From an uncultured Lachnospiraceae bacterium (lineage in GTDB: Bacteria > Bacillota > Clostridia > Lachnospirales > Lachnospiraceae): a stretch of DNA of 64,000 bases. The DNA lies in assembly GCA_947625755.1 (NCBI GenBank), contig CANQPJ010000003.1, forward strand, positions 97,045 through 161,044, read 5' to 3'. The position numbers and the translations under genes were made by a program. Position 1 is the first letter of the stretch. Every line of letters starts with the position of its first letter. Positions 38,360-46,800 of this stretch are shown in pieces. Below the pieces are notes generated by a model. It worked only from the letters and a program-made list of their open reading frames with translations. It had not been told where the DNA came from and did no database searches.

Positions 38360-39310
38360 TTAATTATTTTTATTTAAAATTCTTCCCTGATATTCCTGAT
38401 CTCTGGCATTATCCAGACTCTGGGCAATATCAGCAGCAGTAATCATTCCATCACGATTCAAATCATTATCTTCAATGGAATCATCATCTTTTGGATTTTT
38501 GATATTTAATAAGTAATCTATAATTTGTTGTGTATCCTCATAATCAACAATTCCGTTTTTATCAATATCCGCTTCTTTTGGTGCAAGACTTTTCATCGTT
38601 ATGACTGATAAAACTATAACCCCAGCTATCGCTGCCACTGTCACCATCATTTTGTGCCTGCGGGTATGCTTTTTTTGTATGTCAAAACAAATTACAATTA
38701 TTGTGAGAACAATCATAAGCGCAATTAAAATCACTGCAAGTACCGGTAAATCCTTTTTCGTTTTTATGGATATATTCTCTTCCGGAACAGATACTGCTTT
38801 CCTTGACGGAATACTTTCGTTTTTACCCAGACCTTCTTTTATTATCTCCACTTCTACAGACTGAGTTTTCAAATGGGTATCACTTTTTCCGTCAGAAGCC
38901 GTAATACTATTCAGAGAAATTGTTGTAATACCGGCCTTTGCCTTTTCTTTCACCTTTAATTTCATCTGTAACTGATTGGCTCCATCTGTATTCAATATCT
39001 CTTTTCCTGATTTTCTTATCAATGCAAATCTATTGTTTTTTATATTATATGTAATGTCAGACCAACTGCCCAGATTCTGAAAGTTATCTGCGGATATTTT
39101 TTCAAATACTTTTTCATCATAACTCAATCTTGCAGTGTAAACATATAATTTTTGGTTTTCCCTGCCCAAGTCAATAGAAACCACAATTTCATCTCCAAAA
39201 TCCACACTGTTTTTATCTGATTTAAGCTTGATTTGTCCTTGTGCGCACACATTCACAACGCATAGAATAATGCAGGTGAGGACTAAACAGGCTCCGAGTT
39301 TTTTCTTCAT
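38360..39310 (-). CDS. Membrane protein with external cohesin-like and dockerin domains
   Basis: 316 residues. Signal peptide 1-25; cohesin-like beta sandwich about 27-157 (VDFGDEIVVSIDLGR ... YTARLSYDEKVFEKI ... GANQLQMKLKVKEKAKAG); membrane segment about 187-209; short basic loop KKHTRRHK; second membrane segment about 220-240; then a dockerin about 243-300 with two calcium loops, DIDKNGIVDYED and DLNRDGMITAAD. The positive loop should be inside, so both cohesin and dockerin face outward. Its stop is 77 bp from the start of the giant protein gene, same strand, so the two are probably one operon. It may hold or organise the giant protein or other surface proteins by cohesin-dockerin contacts. 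Confidence 0.85.
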   Translation of the reverse strand: MKKKLGACLVLTCIILCVVNVCAQGQIKLKSDKNSVDFGDEIVVSIDLGRENQKLYVYTARLSYDEKVFEKISADNFQNLGSWSDITYNIKNNRFALIRKSGKEILNTDGANQLQMKLKVKEKAKAGITTISLNSITASDGKSDTHLKTQSVEVEIIKEGLGKNESIPSRKAVSVPEENISIKTKKDLPVLAVILIALMIVLTIIVICFDIQKKHTRRHKMMVTVAAIAGVIVLSVITMKSLAPKEADIDKNGIVDYEDTQQIIDYLLNIKNPKDDDSIEDNDLNRDGMITAADIAQSLDNARDQEYQGRILNKNN

Positions 39311-39413
39311 AATAATTGCGCCCTTTCTAAAGAATTGTGAGGTGGTATCCGATTTGTTACCATTTGGTATTATATTAACATATTTTGTATATCCTTGCTA
39401 TGTTATATTGCAA

Positions 39414-39461
39414 TAAAAAAAGTATCTAAAATTTACTAAAATAAAGTAAAATTTAAATACT
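39414..39461 (-). terminator. Terminator between the HAD remnant and the cohesin/dockerin gene
   Basis: AGTATTTAAATTTTACT paired with AGTAAATTTTAGATACT (two mismatches) followed by a T-run on the minus strand. Confidence 0.6.
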
Positions 39462-39524
39462 CTTTTCTATAAATCTTAAGCTGATATGTTCTGAATTTTT
39501 AACCCATCCTGCATTTTTCTAATA

Positions 39525-39991
39525 TCATTGAAATATGCTTAAAACTTCTCTTACATTTTCAAAACAATAATCCGCTTTTTCGCTATATCCATTATGAACC
39601 AAAATCGTCGTCATACCTGCATTATGTCCGCCAACAATGTCAGAATTCATGCTGTCACCAATCATATAATATTTTGACTTGGGATATATGCTTTTTGCAA
39701 TCTCAAAAAGTTCATTTCTTGGTTTATCATATCCTTCTACTGACGAAACAATAACATTGTCAAAATAATGTAATAAATTTAAGTTTTCCACCACTTTTCA
39801 TTGGTTACTTTGCTATAATCTTCATTCGGCGTATGCCATGTAAAACCTGAAGACATACATTCTTTGATTTCGTTCAATGTTATATCGGTATTATTATCCA
39901 CACATTTCAACGCTGCATAAACGTTAGAGCTCCATAAATGCTCTGAATGTACCAGTGTTCCGTCAAAATCCCAGAAAATTACTTTTCTCAA
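39525..39991 (-). pseudogene. HAD-family phosphatase with internal deletion and frameshift
   Basis: The 5' part (39991-39779) begins MRKVIFWDFDGTLVHSEHLW, the nucleophile motif of HAD enzymes, and ends at NEKWWKT. The 3' part (from 39794, other frame) reads NLLHYFDNVIVSSVEGYDKP ... MIGDSMNSDIVGGHNAGM, motifs III and IV. The stretch that should hold the cap domain and motif II, roughly 80-100 codons, is missing, and the two halves are out of frame. The break falls at GTGGTGGAAAAC. Confidence 0.85.
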
Positions 39992-40006
39992 TTCTTATGT
40001 TCTCCT

Positions 40007-40486
40007 TTACATAATCGTATCAAGCCATTTTTTAAGTCCATCTGTGGTCTGAACGCCATTTAAAATCTGCCCTTTCATTATCATAGTGTCATCTGCAACC
40101 GATGATTTTAAACCTTCAACTGTCTTTCCAAAACCACTTCCTCCAGATGTGGCAAATAATATGATTTTCTTTCCGGAAAAATCATAACTTTCCAAAAAAC
40201 TGTTGATAATCGTCGGCGCAACATACCACCAGATTGGAAATCCTAAAAAAATTGTGTCATATGCTGCAATATCTGCTTTTCTGTCAGCTAATGCCGGACG
40301 ACTGTTCTTGTCCCGCATCTCAACAGAACTTCTTGATTCTTTATCCATCCAGTTTAAATCGGCTTTTGTATAAGGCACCTCCGGTCTGATTTCGTATAAA
40401 TCTGCCTCCGCTGCCTGTGCCAAATCCTTTGCGACACGTGCTGTTGTTCCACTTGCACTAAAATACGCTACTAATTTCCTGCTCAT
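40007..40486 (-). CDS. Flavodoxin
   Basis: About 159 residues. FMN phosphate-binding loop YFSASGTTARVAKDLA at the N-terminus, IFLGFPIWWYVAPTIINSFL around the isoalloxazine site and LFATSGGSGFGKTVEGL later, matching the long-known clostridial flavodoxin_4 type. A small electron carrier. The ATG at 40486 is preferred because AGGAGG lies eight bases before it; an ATG two codons earlier is too close to the site. Confidence 0.9.
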   Translation of the reverse strand: MSRKLVAYFSASGTTARVAKDLAQAAEADLYEIRPEVPYTKADLNWMDKESRSSVEMRDKNSRPALADRKADIAAYDTIFLGFPIWWYVAPTIINSFLESYDFSGKKIILFATSGGSGFGKTVEGLKSSVADDTMIMKGQILNGVQTTDGLKKWLDTIM

Positions 40487-40572
40487 ATTCATTTCCTCCT
40501 CATTCTTTATATATATTTTTCTTTATTTGATTTTTCCTTTATATTGTACCCTGTAAATAGGAATGACTGTTC

Positions 40573-41004
40573 TTATATTTCTTTCTTCATATAGCGTTCC
40601 TGATATTCTATATAACCATGTTTAGGATAAAAATATCTTGACTCTTCAAAACCATCTCCACCCAAATGAATCTTTATAATTTTCTTTCCCTGCTTATGAA
40701 GATACTGCTCTGCTGTTTCCAGCAATGCACTTCCTATACCTTGTCGTTTCAAGTTATATTTTACATACAGTCTATGCAGCCAAACCTCATCCGTATCTTT
40801 GATAGAATTGTATCCGATGCTTCCAATCACTCTGTCATTATCGTCAATCGCCAGCCAAAACATATCTCCGATTTCCAAGTAATTTTTCTGAATGTCCAGC
40901 AAATCCTCATTGAGTCCCGGAACACGTCCCAATGCATTTTTTGCTTCCAATACCATAAAAATCATATCATCACGATATTTTTCTTCATACTTAATTATTT
41001 TCAT
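40573..41004 (-). CDS. GNAT acetyltransferase
   Basis: 143 residues. Acetyl-CoA loop in LYVKYNLKRQGIGSALLETAEQYL and C-terminal FYPKHGYIEYQERYM. The substrate cannot be predicted. Good GGAAAGGAT site. It stands alone between two longer gaps. Confidence 0.88.
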   Translation of the reverse strand: MKIIKYEEKYRDDMIFMVLEAKNALGRVPGLNEDLLDIQKNYLEIGDMFWLAIDDNDRVIGSIGYNSIKDTDEVWLHRLYVKYNLKRQGIGSALLETAEQYLHKQGKKIIKIHLGGDGFEESRYFYPKHGYIEYQERYMKKEI

Positions 41005-41040
41005 TGTTGAATCCTTTCCTCAATTCGTTACTTAAAACCC

Positions 41041-41341
41041 AAGAATGGAACAATTTTTTTCAGGTTTTATATCTTGTTACATGAAATAAATTACATATAT
41101 TCTTTTATGAAAACTGCCAAATATATATGTAAAATCTTGAAAGATTCAGGACAAGTGAGAATAAATTACATATATTTTTTTGCCAAACCAGCCAAATATA
41201 TGTAAAATCCATAACAAATGAAAATATATTACATATCTATATAAAATTATTAAATACTAATATATGTAAATTATAAATATGATTTATAATAAGGGAACAG
41301 AACGTTTTTACTTTATCTTTTTTACAGACCGATTTCCCTTT
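41041..41341. other. Intergenic region with three similar inverted repeats
   Basis: 300 bp without a gene. Three times a TTACATATA-type arm is followed about 20-30 bp later by a TATATGTAA-type arm: 41091-41132, 41166-41204 and 41229-41270. Each could form a stem-loop. See findings. Confidence 0.55.
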
Positions 41342-41665
41342 TTAATCTTTCATTTCAATTACCGTATCAAAATATTGTTCCTGAAACCTTACTTGTTCTG
41401 CAATTTCATCTTTTGTATATTGCACCCCTTCCGGTACAACGACCCATTTGTCTTCCACATCATCCTTACGATGAATGATTGCGATTACTTTACCGACAAA
41501 TTCCTTCAATGGTTTGTCCACACCTAAAATATATACATCCTGTTCTTCTCCATCACCTGCTATAATTCCTTCAACGTATCCATAATTGATAGGATAAATA
41601 AGATCATCATGCTTTGGGTGAACACTTCCCATTGGTCTATCTACAATTACTTTAACAATTTCCAT
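41342..41665 (-). CDS. Inorganic pyrophosphatase-like protein (family I, short form)
   Basis: About 107 residues. VKVIVDRPMGSVHPKHDDLIYPINYGYVEG and GDGEEQDVYILG carry the family I pyrophosphatase features: the Gly-Tyr-Val segment and the D-x-x-D pair. It is shorter than classical enzymes (about 170) and matches a short clostridial form; activity is uncertain. I chose the ATG at 41665, one base after the upstream GNAT stop, with GAGGGG before it; translation is likely coupled. Confidence 0.8.
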   Translation of the reverse strand: MEIVKVIVDRPMGSVHPKHDDLIYPINYGYVEGIIAGDGEEQDVYILGVDKPLKEFVGKVIAIIHRKDDVEDKWVVVPEGVQYTKDEIAEQVRFQEQYFDTVIEMKD

Positions 41666-41666
41666 T

Positions 41667-42149
41667 TTAAATGCCCCTCTCCATATATCCACAAGTAAAT
41701 GGGAAGAAATCAAATTTCTGTGTACCTGTATGAATAAAATCAAATGATTCATACCATGCTCTTAACACTTTGTTTTCTTCCACAATGCCGATATTCATCT
41801 GATTACATTTTAACCCTTGTGCAACTTCAAAAGCATTTTTCAAAAGTTTTTCGCCGATTCCCTGATGTCTGTATGCCGGGAGAACACACAAATTATTTAA
41901 TTCACATTCATGATTTTCCTGCAATAACAATGAATAATATCCTACGATTTTTCCATTATCATAGAATGCATACATAGGTCTGTGTTCTCCATTGAGATGC
42001 CAGTATAATCTCTCCTCTGTTGTTGCAAAAGCTGTAAATCTAGGAGCATTCTCCACAGTAAAACCAAATTCATCTGCTACCGTCATAAAACTTTCTCTGA
42101 TTACTTTTACACATTCTGCAATTTCGTTTTCACTGATTTTTTTTATCAT
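41667..42149 (-). CDS. GNAT acetyltransferase
   Basis: About 160 residues. Core motif LCVLPAYRHQGIGEKLLKNAFEVA and the CoA-proximal MNIGIVEENKVLRAWYESFDF. ATG at 42149 has GAGGTGTAT directly upstream. Coupled to the pyrophosphatase-like gene that follows. Substrate unknown. Confidence 0.88.
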   Translation of the reverse strand: MIKKISENEIAECVKVIRESFMTVADEFGFTVENAPRFTAFATTEERLYWHLNGEHRPMYAFYDNGKIVGYYSLLLQENHECELNNLCVLPAYRHQGIGEKLLKNAFEVAQGLKCNQMNIGIVEENKVLRAWYESFDFIHTGTQKFDFFPFTCGYMERGI

Positions 42150-42170
42150 ATACACCTCGCATATCCTTCT

Positions 42171-42479
42171 TCAAATCCTTTTGACAAATCTTGCAATCTC
42201 TTCCGCAGTTTCATCAATTGTCAAATCTGTATTGTCTATGTAGAACTGAAATTTTCCCTCATTCTCTTTAAACCAATCATTGTACTGAATCTGCCCTGCT
42301 ATAAACTCATCACTGAACTTTGCTTCATTTTCCGTTCCTGCATAATCCCACCAATTAATGCCAACTTCATCGGTGTCAATACAGGCATAATTTTCTAATA
42401 ATTTTTTCTTATTGAGTTCCTCTTTTATTGTGGATTTTCCAACTCCACAAGCAGAACTTAATACAACTAATTTCTTTAT
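42171..42479 (-). pseudogene. P-loop kinase-like gene with internal deletion and lost start
   Basis: The open frame reads KKLVVLSSACGVGKSTIKEE (Walker A GVGKST) then IDTDEVGINWWDYAGTENEA, and joins in frame to EFIAGQIQYNDWFKENEG and FYIDNTDLTIDETAEEI. Related full-length P-loop kinases have some 60-70 residues between the two halves, including the lid; they are missing here. The expected start position after GAAAGGGAA is ATA instead of ATG. Both defects suggest it is dead. Confidence 0.75.
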
Positions 42480-42501
42480 AATTTCCCTTTCAATTTCACA
42501 T

Positions 42502-43287
42502 TTACTTCACTAAAATATCTAACGTATGATTACTTACCCCTATGACATCACTTCTTTCGCATATAGAAAAATGATATTTTAAATAAATCTCATATACTTC
42601 ATCGGACCATTCATCAATCCGTTCTTTGATATAATGCGAAAACATATCTGTTCCAATAAACTTAATTCTTGCTAATCCGCATTTTTCATTTAGTCTTTCA
42701 ATATTTTCTACTCTAACTAATTCAAACAAATCAGCTGGTTTGGAAATACAAGCAAAATCGTTCGTCAACATATTATTTGACAAACTCTCCAGCATATTAT
42801 TGCCATCGTCAGCAAATGCCCATTGGATTATCGTTGGTTCATTCATGCAGTAAGCCACGAATATATACCCATTCTTTTTCACGGCTCTCTTCGCTTCGTT
42901 TAATACTTTAACTTTATCTTCTTCACTATATAAATGATACATTGGTCCCAGAATAAGTACCGCATCAAAGGAATTATTATCATAGACTGATAAGTCCAAG
43001 GCATTTCCCTGTTTTATATCTATATGCTCATTATCCGTCAACTTGGATTTGAAAACTTCAATATTATGTTCTATTAATTCCATTGCCTGCACCTGATAGC
43101 CTTCACGCGACAATGCAATAGAATATCTTCCGGTTCCCGCTCCAACCTCAAGAACTTTTGCCCCCGGCTTTACATAATCATGTATGTATTTCATCGTAGT
43201 AATGAATTCAACCTTACCATGCTTTGATGCCAGTCTTCCATCTTCATTATAGAAATTATAATATTGCTCTAAAAAATTATTTTCCAT
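42502..43287 (-). CDS. Class I SAM-dependent methyltransferase
   Basis: 261 residues. SAM-binding motif I VLEVGAGTGRYSIALSREGY, acidic motif II end (QAMELIE), and FDAVLILGPMYHLYSEEDK (motif IV region). It is a small-molecule type methyltransferase; target unknown. GGAGATAA before ATG. It appears intact. Confidence 0.9.
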   Translation of the reverse strand: MENNFLEQYYNFYNEDGRLASKHGKVEFITTMKYIHDYVKPGAKVLEVGAGTGRYSIALSREGYQVQAMELIEHNIEVFKSKLTDNEHIDIKQGNALDLSVYDNNSFDAVLILGPMYHLYSEEDKVKVLNEAKRAVKKNGYIFVAYCMNEPTIIQWAFADDGNNMLESLSNNMLTNDFACISKPADLFELVRVENIERLNEKCGLARIKFIGTDMFSHYIKERIDEWSDEVYEIYLKYHFSICERSDVIGVSNHTLDILVK

Positions 43288-43325
43288 TATTTATCTCCTG
43301 CAATTTTCAAAGTGATATTTTTTCA

Positions 43326-43562
43326 TCATTGATTGTTTAATCTATTTCTTCCGATATATCTTATATCCCTTGCTAAATAATTCGGCTGTATTTTCTTTCT
43401 TGCAATCAAACAATTCGGAATTTCAATCATATCAAATCCTTTATTTACTTTTCTCTTTCGTCGGTAACAATATGAACAATTCCATCCGGAATACTTTTCA
43501 AATAATCTTTCATAAAAGTAGGAAATGCTTATTTGCCTCCTAAATTTATCAACGTTAGGCAA
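43326..43562 (-). pseudogene. Frameshifted gene remnant, family not recognised
   Basis: No single frame looks natural. One frame reads MKDYLKSIPDGIVHIVTDER and soon stops; another continues with FDMIEIPNCLIARKKIQPNY and ends in RYIGRNRLN, both of which look like real protein. This fits a decayed gene with one or more frameshifts. A 78-codon frame spans it but mixes natural and unnatural segments. Confidence 0.4.
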
Positions 43563-43564
43563 TA

Positions 43565-44125
43565 TTAATTTGCCGCTTCATTACAGACTACTCCTTTTCT
43601 CGCTACATATGTAACAACATTGCTTGACAATTCTGCGATTTTATCTCCTCTCGGAATATCGTATTTTTGAGGTACAACTGTTTTTTTGATGCACTGCCAG
43701 TCACCATACAATTCATTCAAAATAGTCAACAACGCTTCCGTTTTGATATTCACTTCAAACTGCGGAGCCAGCTTTTTTCCTGTTGTTTTTTCAATTTCCA
43801 TCACTTCAGTATTTATAATAAAACAAACAATTCCATTACTACGAATCCCATCTTTTATTTCATTCAATTTCTTTTTCAGGGACTTTTGGGAATCCATATG
43901 CTCCAGCGAAGACACTGCAATTATAAAATCATATGTATTGTTTTCTATTTTAAAACTGTCAATCGTTTCAACAATTCCTGTAATGTGTTCTCCTACTCCG
44001 TATTTCTTACTATTGTCCAGCAACTTTTCAATAGCAATATCCAGTAAATCAATACAATCAATATTACATTTCCTGTCAGAAAACTTTTCTGCTATTGGAA
44101 TCGCATTACGCCCTACTCCTGCGCC
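43565..44125 (-). pseudogene. SAM-dependent methyltransferase lacking its start
   Basis: The frame begins inside the end of the HIT gene: EINLGAGVGRNAIPIAEKFS is SAM motif I, then CIDLLDIAIEKLLDNS and YDFIIAVSSLEHMDSQKSL (motif IV region). No ATG precedes motif I; the residues normally before it are absent and the frame runs back into the HIT coding sequence in another phase. A TTG at 44023 could start a product without motif I, which would not bind SAM. Probably a 5'-truncated gene joined to the HIT gene by a deletion. Confidence 0.65.
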
Positions 44126-44586
44126 TAAATTAATTTCTCTAATTCTACCAGAAGCCTATCCTTCATTTCCTTTAATTCTTCTTCCGTTGGGTGGCAGTCA
44201 TCACCATACATTTTCTCCATGGGATACCACCACACCGGTCCCTTTCCGTTATTTCCATAGTTTTCTATATCCCCTTCGACTCTTGGATATAAATGCCAAT
44301 GAAGGTGTGCATCTCCCATTCCTAACAATTCATAATTCATCTTTTCCGGTTTGAACGCCTTAAAAACTGCCTCTGCTACAATCGTCATTTCCTGCATGAA
44401 TTTTGTCCGTTCTTTTATATCCATCTGGAACAATTCTGTATATTTATGATTTTTATAGAGAAACAGGGCATATCCGCGAAAATGCTGATTATCACCAATT
44501 ACCACATATCCTGTCTCCAATTCTTTTACAAAGTATGGATTTTCTCCTTTTTTAATCATTTCTATTCTATCACATATCAAACACAT
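44125..44586 (-). CDS. HIT-family protein
   Basis: 153 residues. The histidine triad is seen as HLHWHLYP (about 94-101), after NYELLGMGDA; N-terminal CLICDRI is a Cys pair typical of the class. HIT proteins are nucleotide hydrolases or transferases. Strong AGGAGAG site. Its TAG stop lies within the junction with the truncated methyltransferase. Confidence 0.88.
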   Translation of the reverse strand: MCLICDRIEMIKKGENPYFVKELETGYVVIGDNQHFRGYALFLYKNHKYTELFQMDIKERTKFMQEMTIVAEAVFKAFKPEKMNYELLGMGDAHLHWHLYPRVEGDIENYGNNGKGPVWWYPMEKMYGDDCHPTEEELKEMKDRLLVELEKLI

Positions 44587-44613
44587 AAATAACTCTCCTT
44601 TTACCTTCCCATT

Positions 44614-45093
44614 TTAACACTCGAGCCACACATCTATTTCCTCTTTATCCGGACATTCAAAGATGGAATTAAACTTGTTAGCAAGATTATCATCAACATA
44701 ATAGGCTGCTGCTTTTTCTGACAATATTTCTTTATTTCTCTTATTGATATATAATCTCCATGTCTCATCACTTACATCAATATAGTGAAACTCACAACGA
44801 ATATCCCGAGAGCTGTAATATTCTCTGGTATAGTTTCTTTCATCCCTCGTCCAAAATCCCCAGTCAAGTATTACATCTACATCTGCCGAAATAATATCTA
44901 ATGATTTTTCAAATAAGTATTTTTTTGTTTTTTCAACATATTCATCATGTCTTTCACCTGCATTCTGCCCGAATAAAGTAAGCATAATCTCATCTACCGA
45001 AAGTACAACTGCCTTATTCTCTTTTCGAAGTTTTTCAGAATATGTACTCTTTCCACTACAAATTTTCCCGCAGACCATTATAACCTTTGCCAT
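44614..45093 (-). CDS. P-loop kinase-like ATPase (AAA_33 type)
   Basis: About 159 residues. Walker A VCGKICSGKSTYSEKL near the start, DEIMLTLFG, VILDWGFWTRDERNYTREY and a C-terminal lid region RLYINKRNKEI. Resembles small kinases or zeta-toxin-like phosphotransferases that act on small molecules or aminoglycosides. ATG at 45093 has GGAGG ten bases before it; an in-frame start 27 bp upstream is less likely. Confidence 0.8.
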   Translation of the reverse strand: MAKVIMVCGKICSGKSTYSEKLRKENKAVVLSVDEIMLTLFGQNAGERHDEYVEKTKKYLFEKSLDIISADVDVILDWGFWTRDERNYTREYYSSRDIRCEFHYIDVSDETWRLYINKRNKEILSEKAAAYYVDDNLANKFNSIFECPDKEEIDVWLEC

Positions 45094-45177
45094 GCTTACG
45101 CTACCTCCAATCCATTTCAACTTAAATATTCCCAGTTTTCTACATCGTCATTGAACTTACGTTCCAAATATTACTAA

Positions 45178-45350
45178 AACTCTCTTGTCACAATATGCTT
45201 TATACCACCATCTTCTTTTCCCCAATGTTGTCGCAAAAATTCCGGATAATATTTCTTTTCCGTATTCACATCTATCCAGTAAAGATGTTCTTTTTGTTCA
45301 TCTTCCGTAAAGCTGTTGCATATCGGCTCAAATCCTTTTTGACGCAAACG
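45178..45350 (-). pseudogene. C-terminal gene fragment sharing a 45-bp sequence with 46989-47033
   Basis: The frame reads QKGFEPICNSFTEDEQKEHL then YWIDVNTEKKYYPEFLRQHWG and ends KHIVTREF. It has no start codon and is preceded by unrelated sequence. The family is not recognised. The first 45 bp are identical to the start of the GNAT chimera at 46797-47048. Confidence 0.55.
45291..45335. repeat. 45-bp direct repeat, copy 1
   Basis: Identical to 46989-47033. It codes in the minus frame for GFEPICNSFTEDEQK in both places, but what follows differs. Confidence 0.85.
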
Positions 45351-45452
45351 TCAGCGGGATTTTCCTCGTTATTATACCATATCCACCTATTCAGCACAAA
45401 ATAAAAGGATAAATATAGCCACTTCCCCGATTTGAATGTTTCCGACCATTAG

Positions 45453-45485
45453 AAAAGGCACTCTCGAAAAAACTACGAGAATGCC
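45453..45485 (-). terminator. Terminator hairpin of the GGCATTCCC class, copy 1
   Basis: Minus strand GGCATTCTCGTAGTTTTTTC then GAGAGTGCC and TTTT. Related in sequence to three other hairpins at 49099, 59211 and 59848. Confidence 0.6.
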
Positions 45486-45599
45486 CATAAATTTTATAAA
45501 GTCTTTTCATCATTTTATCACCAGTTATTTATATTTTCTCTGATTTTTGGCACGACTAAAGATTTTGACTCTCACATTATGCAGACATATTTGCACAAC

Positions 45600-46286
45600 C
45601 TATTTTCCCCAAAATTCTTTTCTAGATATTCCTTTGAAAAAATCTTTCTTCAAATCTCTTTTACTATGGAATATTAATTCCTCTGACCTTGTCAGATTCT
45701 TTCCTGCTGCAATTTTAAGTTTTAACAATTCCAATGTACAAATCAAATCCGCCACCTGAAATAGTCTATACTCACTTGGAATAACTTTTCTAACATTATA
45801 AGTTGCCAACTCTGTTGCCAAAACAGTATTTAATATTCTGTTAAGTTCATGTTGCCCATTGTCATAGTACAATATCACATTTTCAAAATCCTGAAAGAAT
45901 TCCAAATTATTACGGATAAATTGCGATATATCTCTTGCAATCCTAGCTTCCATTTTAAATATATTATTGTAATCACTCTTATAAAATACAAATGTCTTAT
46001 ATGTAATATCACTTTTAACAGCAAAATAATATAATTTTGTAAAAATAGCACGCCGTTCATTTGGTGTAAAATGCTGATAAGGATATTCTCTTCTTATTAA
46101 CGGTTCAGTATGTACAGCATACTCTTTATAATCCAAATTTTCTAATCTCCTATCCAACTGACTTATCACATCTGACAAATCTACATCTTGATTGTGAAAA
46201 ACCATTGTTACAATATAATACGGTGAATGCATATCATTCAAACCAAAATCTCCGGATTCATCTACAAATATGCTCAGTTCCCTCAC
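45600..46286 (-). CDS. DUF3800 protein
   Basis: 228 residues. N-terminal LSIFVDESGDFG and ILYYDNGQHELNRIL, then a C-terminal FQVADLICTLELLKL, are the conserved acidic blocks of DUF3800, predicted to be an RNase H-like fold of unknown role often found in phage or defence contexts. The start is GTG with AGGAG six bases upstream. The 90-nt leader before it has a strong two-hairpin structure described separately. Confidence 0.88.
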   Translation of the reverse strand: MRELSIFVDESGDFGLNDMHSPYYIVTMVFHNQDVDLSDVISQLDRRLENLDYKEYAVHTEPLIRREYPYQHFTPNERRAIFTKLYYFAVKSDITYKTFVFYKSDYNNIFKMEARIARDISQFIRNNLEFFQDFENVILYYDNGQHELNRILNTVLATELATYNVRKVIPSEYRLFQVADLICTLELLKLKIAAGKNLTRSEELIFHSKRDLKKDFFKGISRKEFWGK

Positions 46287-46289
46287 TCT

Positions 46290-46375
46290 TTACTCCTAAT
46301 TCTATAAAATAAATGGCGGGGAGTCTCCCCGCCTAGTAGGTTGGACCTGGGTCTTTCGACCAGCCCAAAAATGTA
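46290..46375 (-). ncRNA. Structured leader RNA of the DUF3800 gene
   Basis: Two hairpins are visible on the minus strand: CUGGUC-GAAA-GACCCAG (with one bulged C and a GNRA loop, about 46347-46363) and the perfect GGCGGGGAGACUCCCCGCC (46333-46315). They are joined by GUCCAACCUACUA and end about 20 nt before the AGGAG site. GC content is far above the surroundings. Conserved RNA motifs named DUF3800-I and following have been described upstream of DUF3800 genes by comparative genomics; this leader is a likely member, but the exact class is not assigned. Confidence 0.65.
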
Positions 46376-46564
46376 ACAACTGTTACAATATTATTGTATG
46401 ATTATACTAACACGTTTATTCTGAAAGCGCAAGTATTTTCAAAAACCGATGGTTTGCAAGTTTTAATTTTATCCTCTAAAAGTCATCGACCTCCTTCTTA
46501 ACTGAATTCCAACGTTACATAAATCTATTAGTATCTCCTATTCTCACTTATTCCTCAATGCTTT

Positions 46565-46800
46565 CCACTGTTTTTGAAAATCTCAACATATATCCGTCTG
46601 GATCCAAAATTAAAAACTCTTTCTCAACATAAACAACATTATCATTTCCAGCATATTTTGATTCATCAGAACAATTCTGTTTTAAATCTAACCAAAACAA
46701 TTCATTTTCATCAACGGAAACTTTTCCTTCTTTTGCACATCAGTACTTTACCTTCTTTCCTATTAAATACGGCTATTAAATTGTATCCTTTCCAGCTTAT
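46565..46800 (-). pseudogene. Chimera of Nudix and VOC gene pieces
   Basis: Three pieces follow one another on the minus strand. The first (about 46800-46735) reads GYNLIAVFNRKEGKVLMCKR, like the start of the Nudix gene at 52885-53307. The second, in another frame, reads VSVDENELFWLDLKQN and SDESKYAGNDN, like the end of that Nudix gene. The third, in frame with the second, reads EKEFLILDPDGYMLRFSKTV, the last strand of a VOC/glyoxalase protein. The Nudix box itself is absent. Confidence 0.7.

Noticed and set aside
46315..46361. The hairpins before the DUF3800 gene as a transcription terminator
   Set aside because: No T-run follows on the minus strand and they lie between a promoter-like AT-rich stretch and the gene's ribosome site; a leader structure is more likely.
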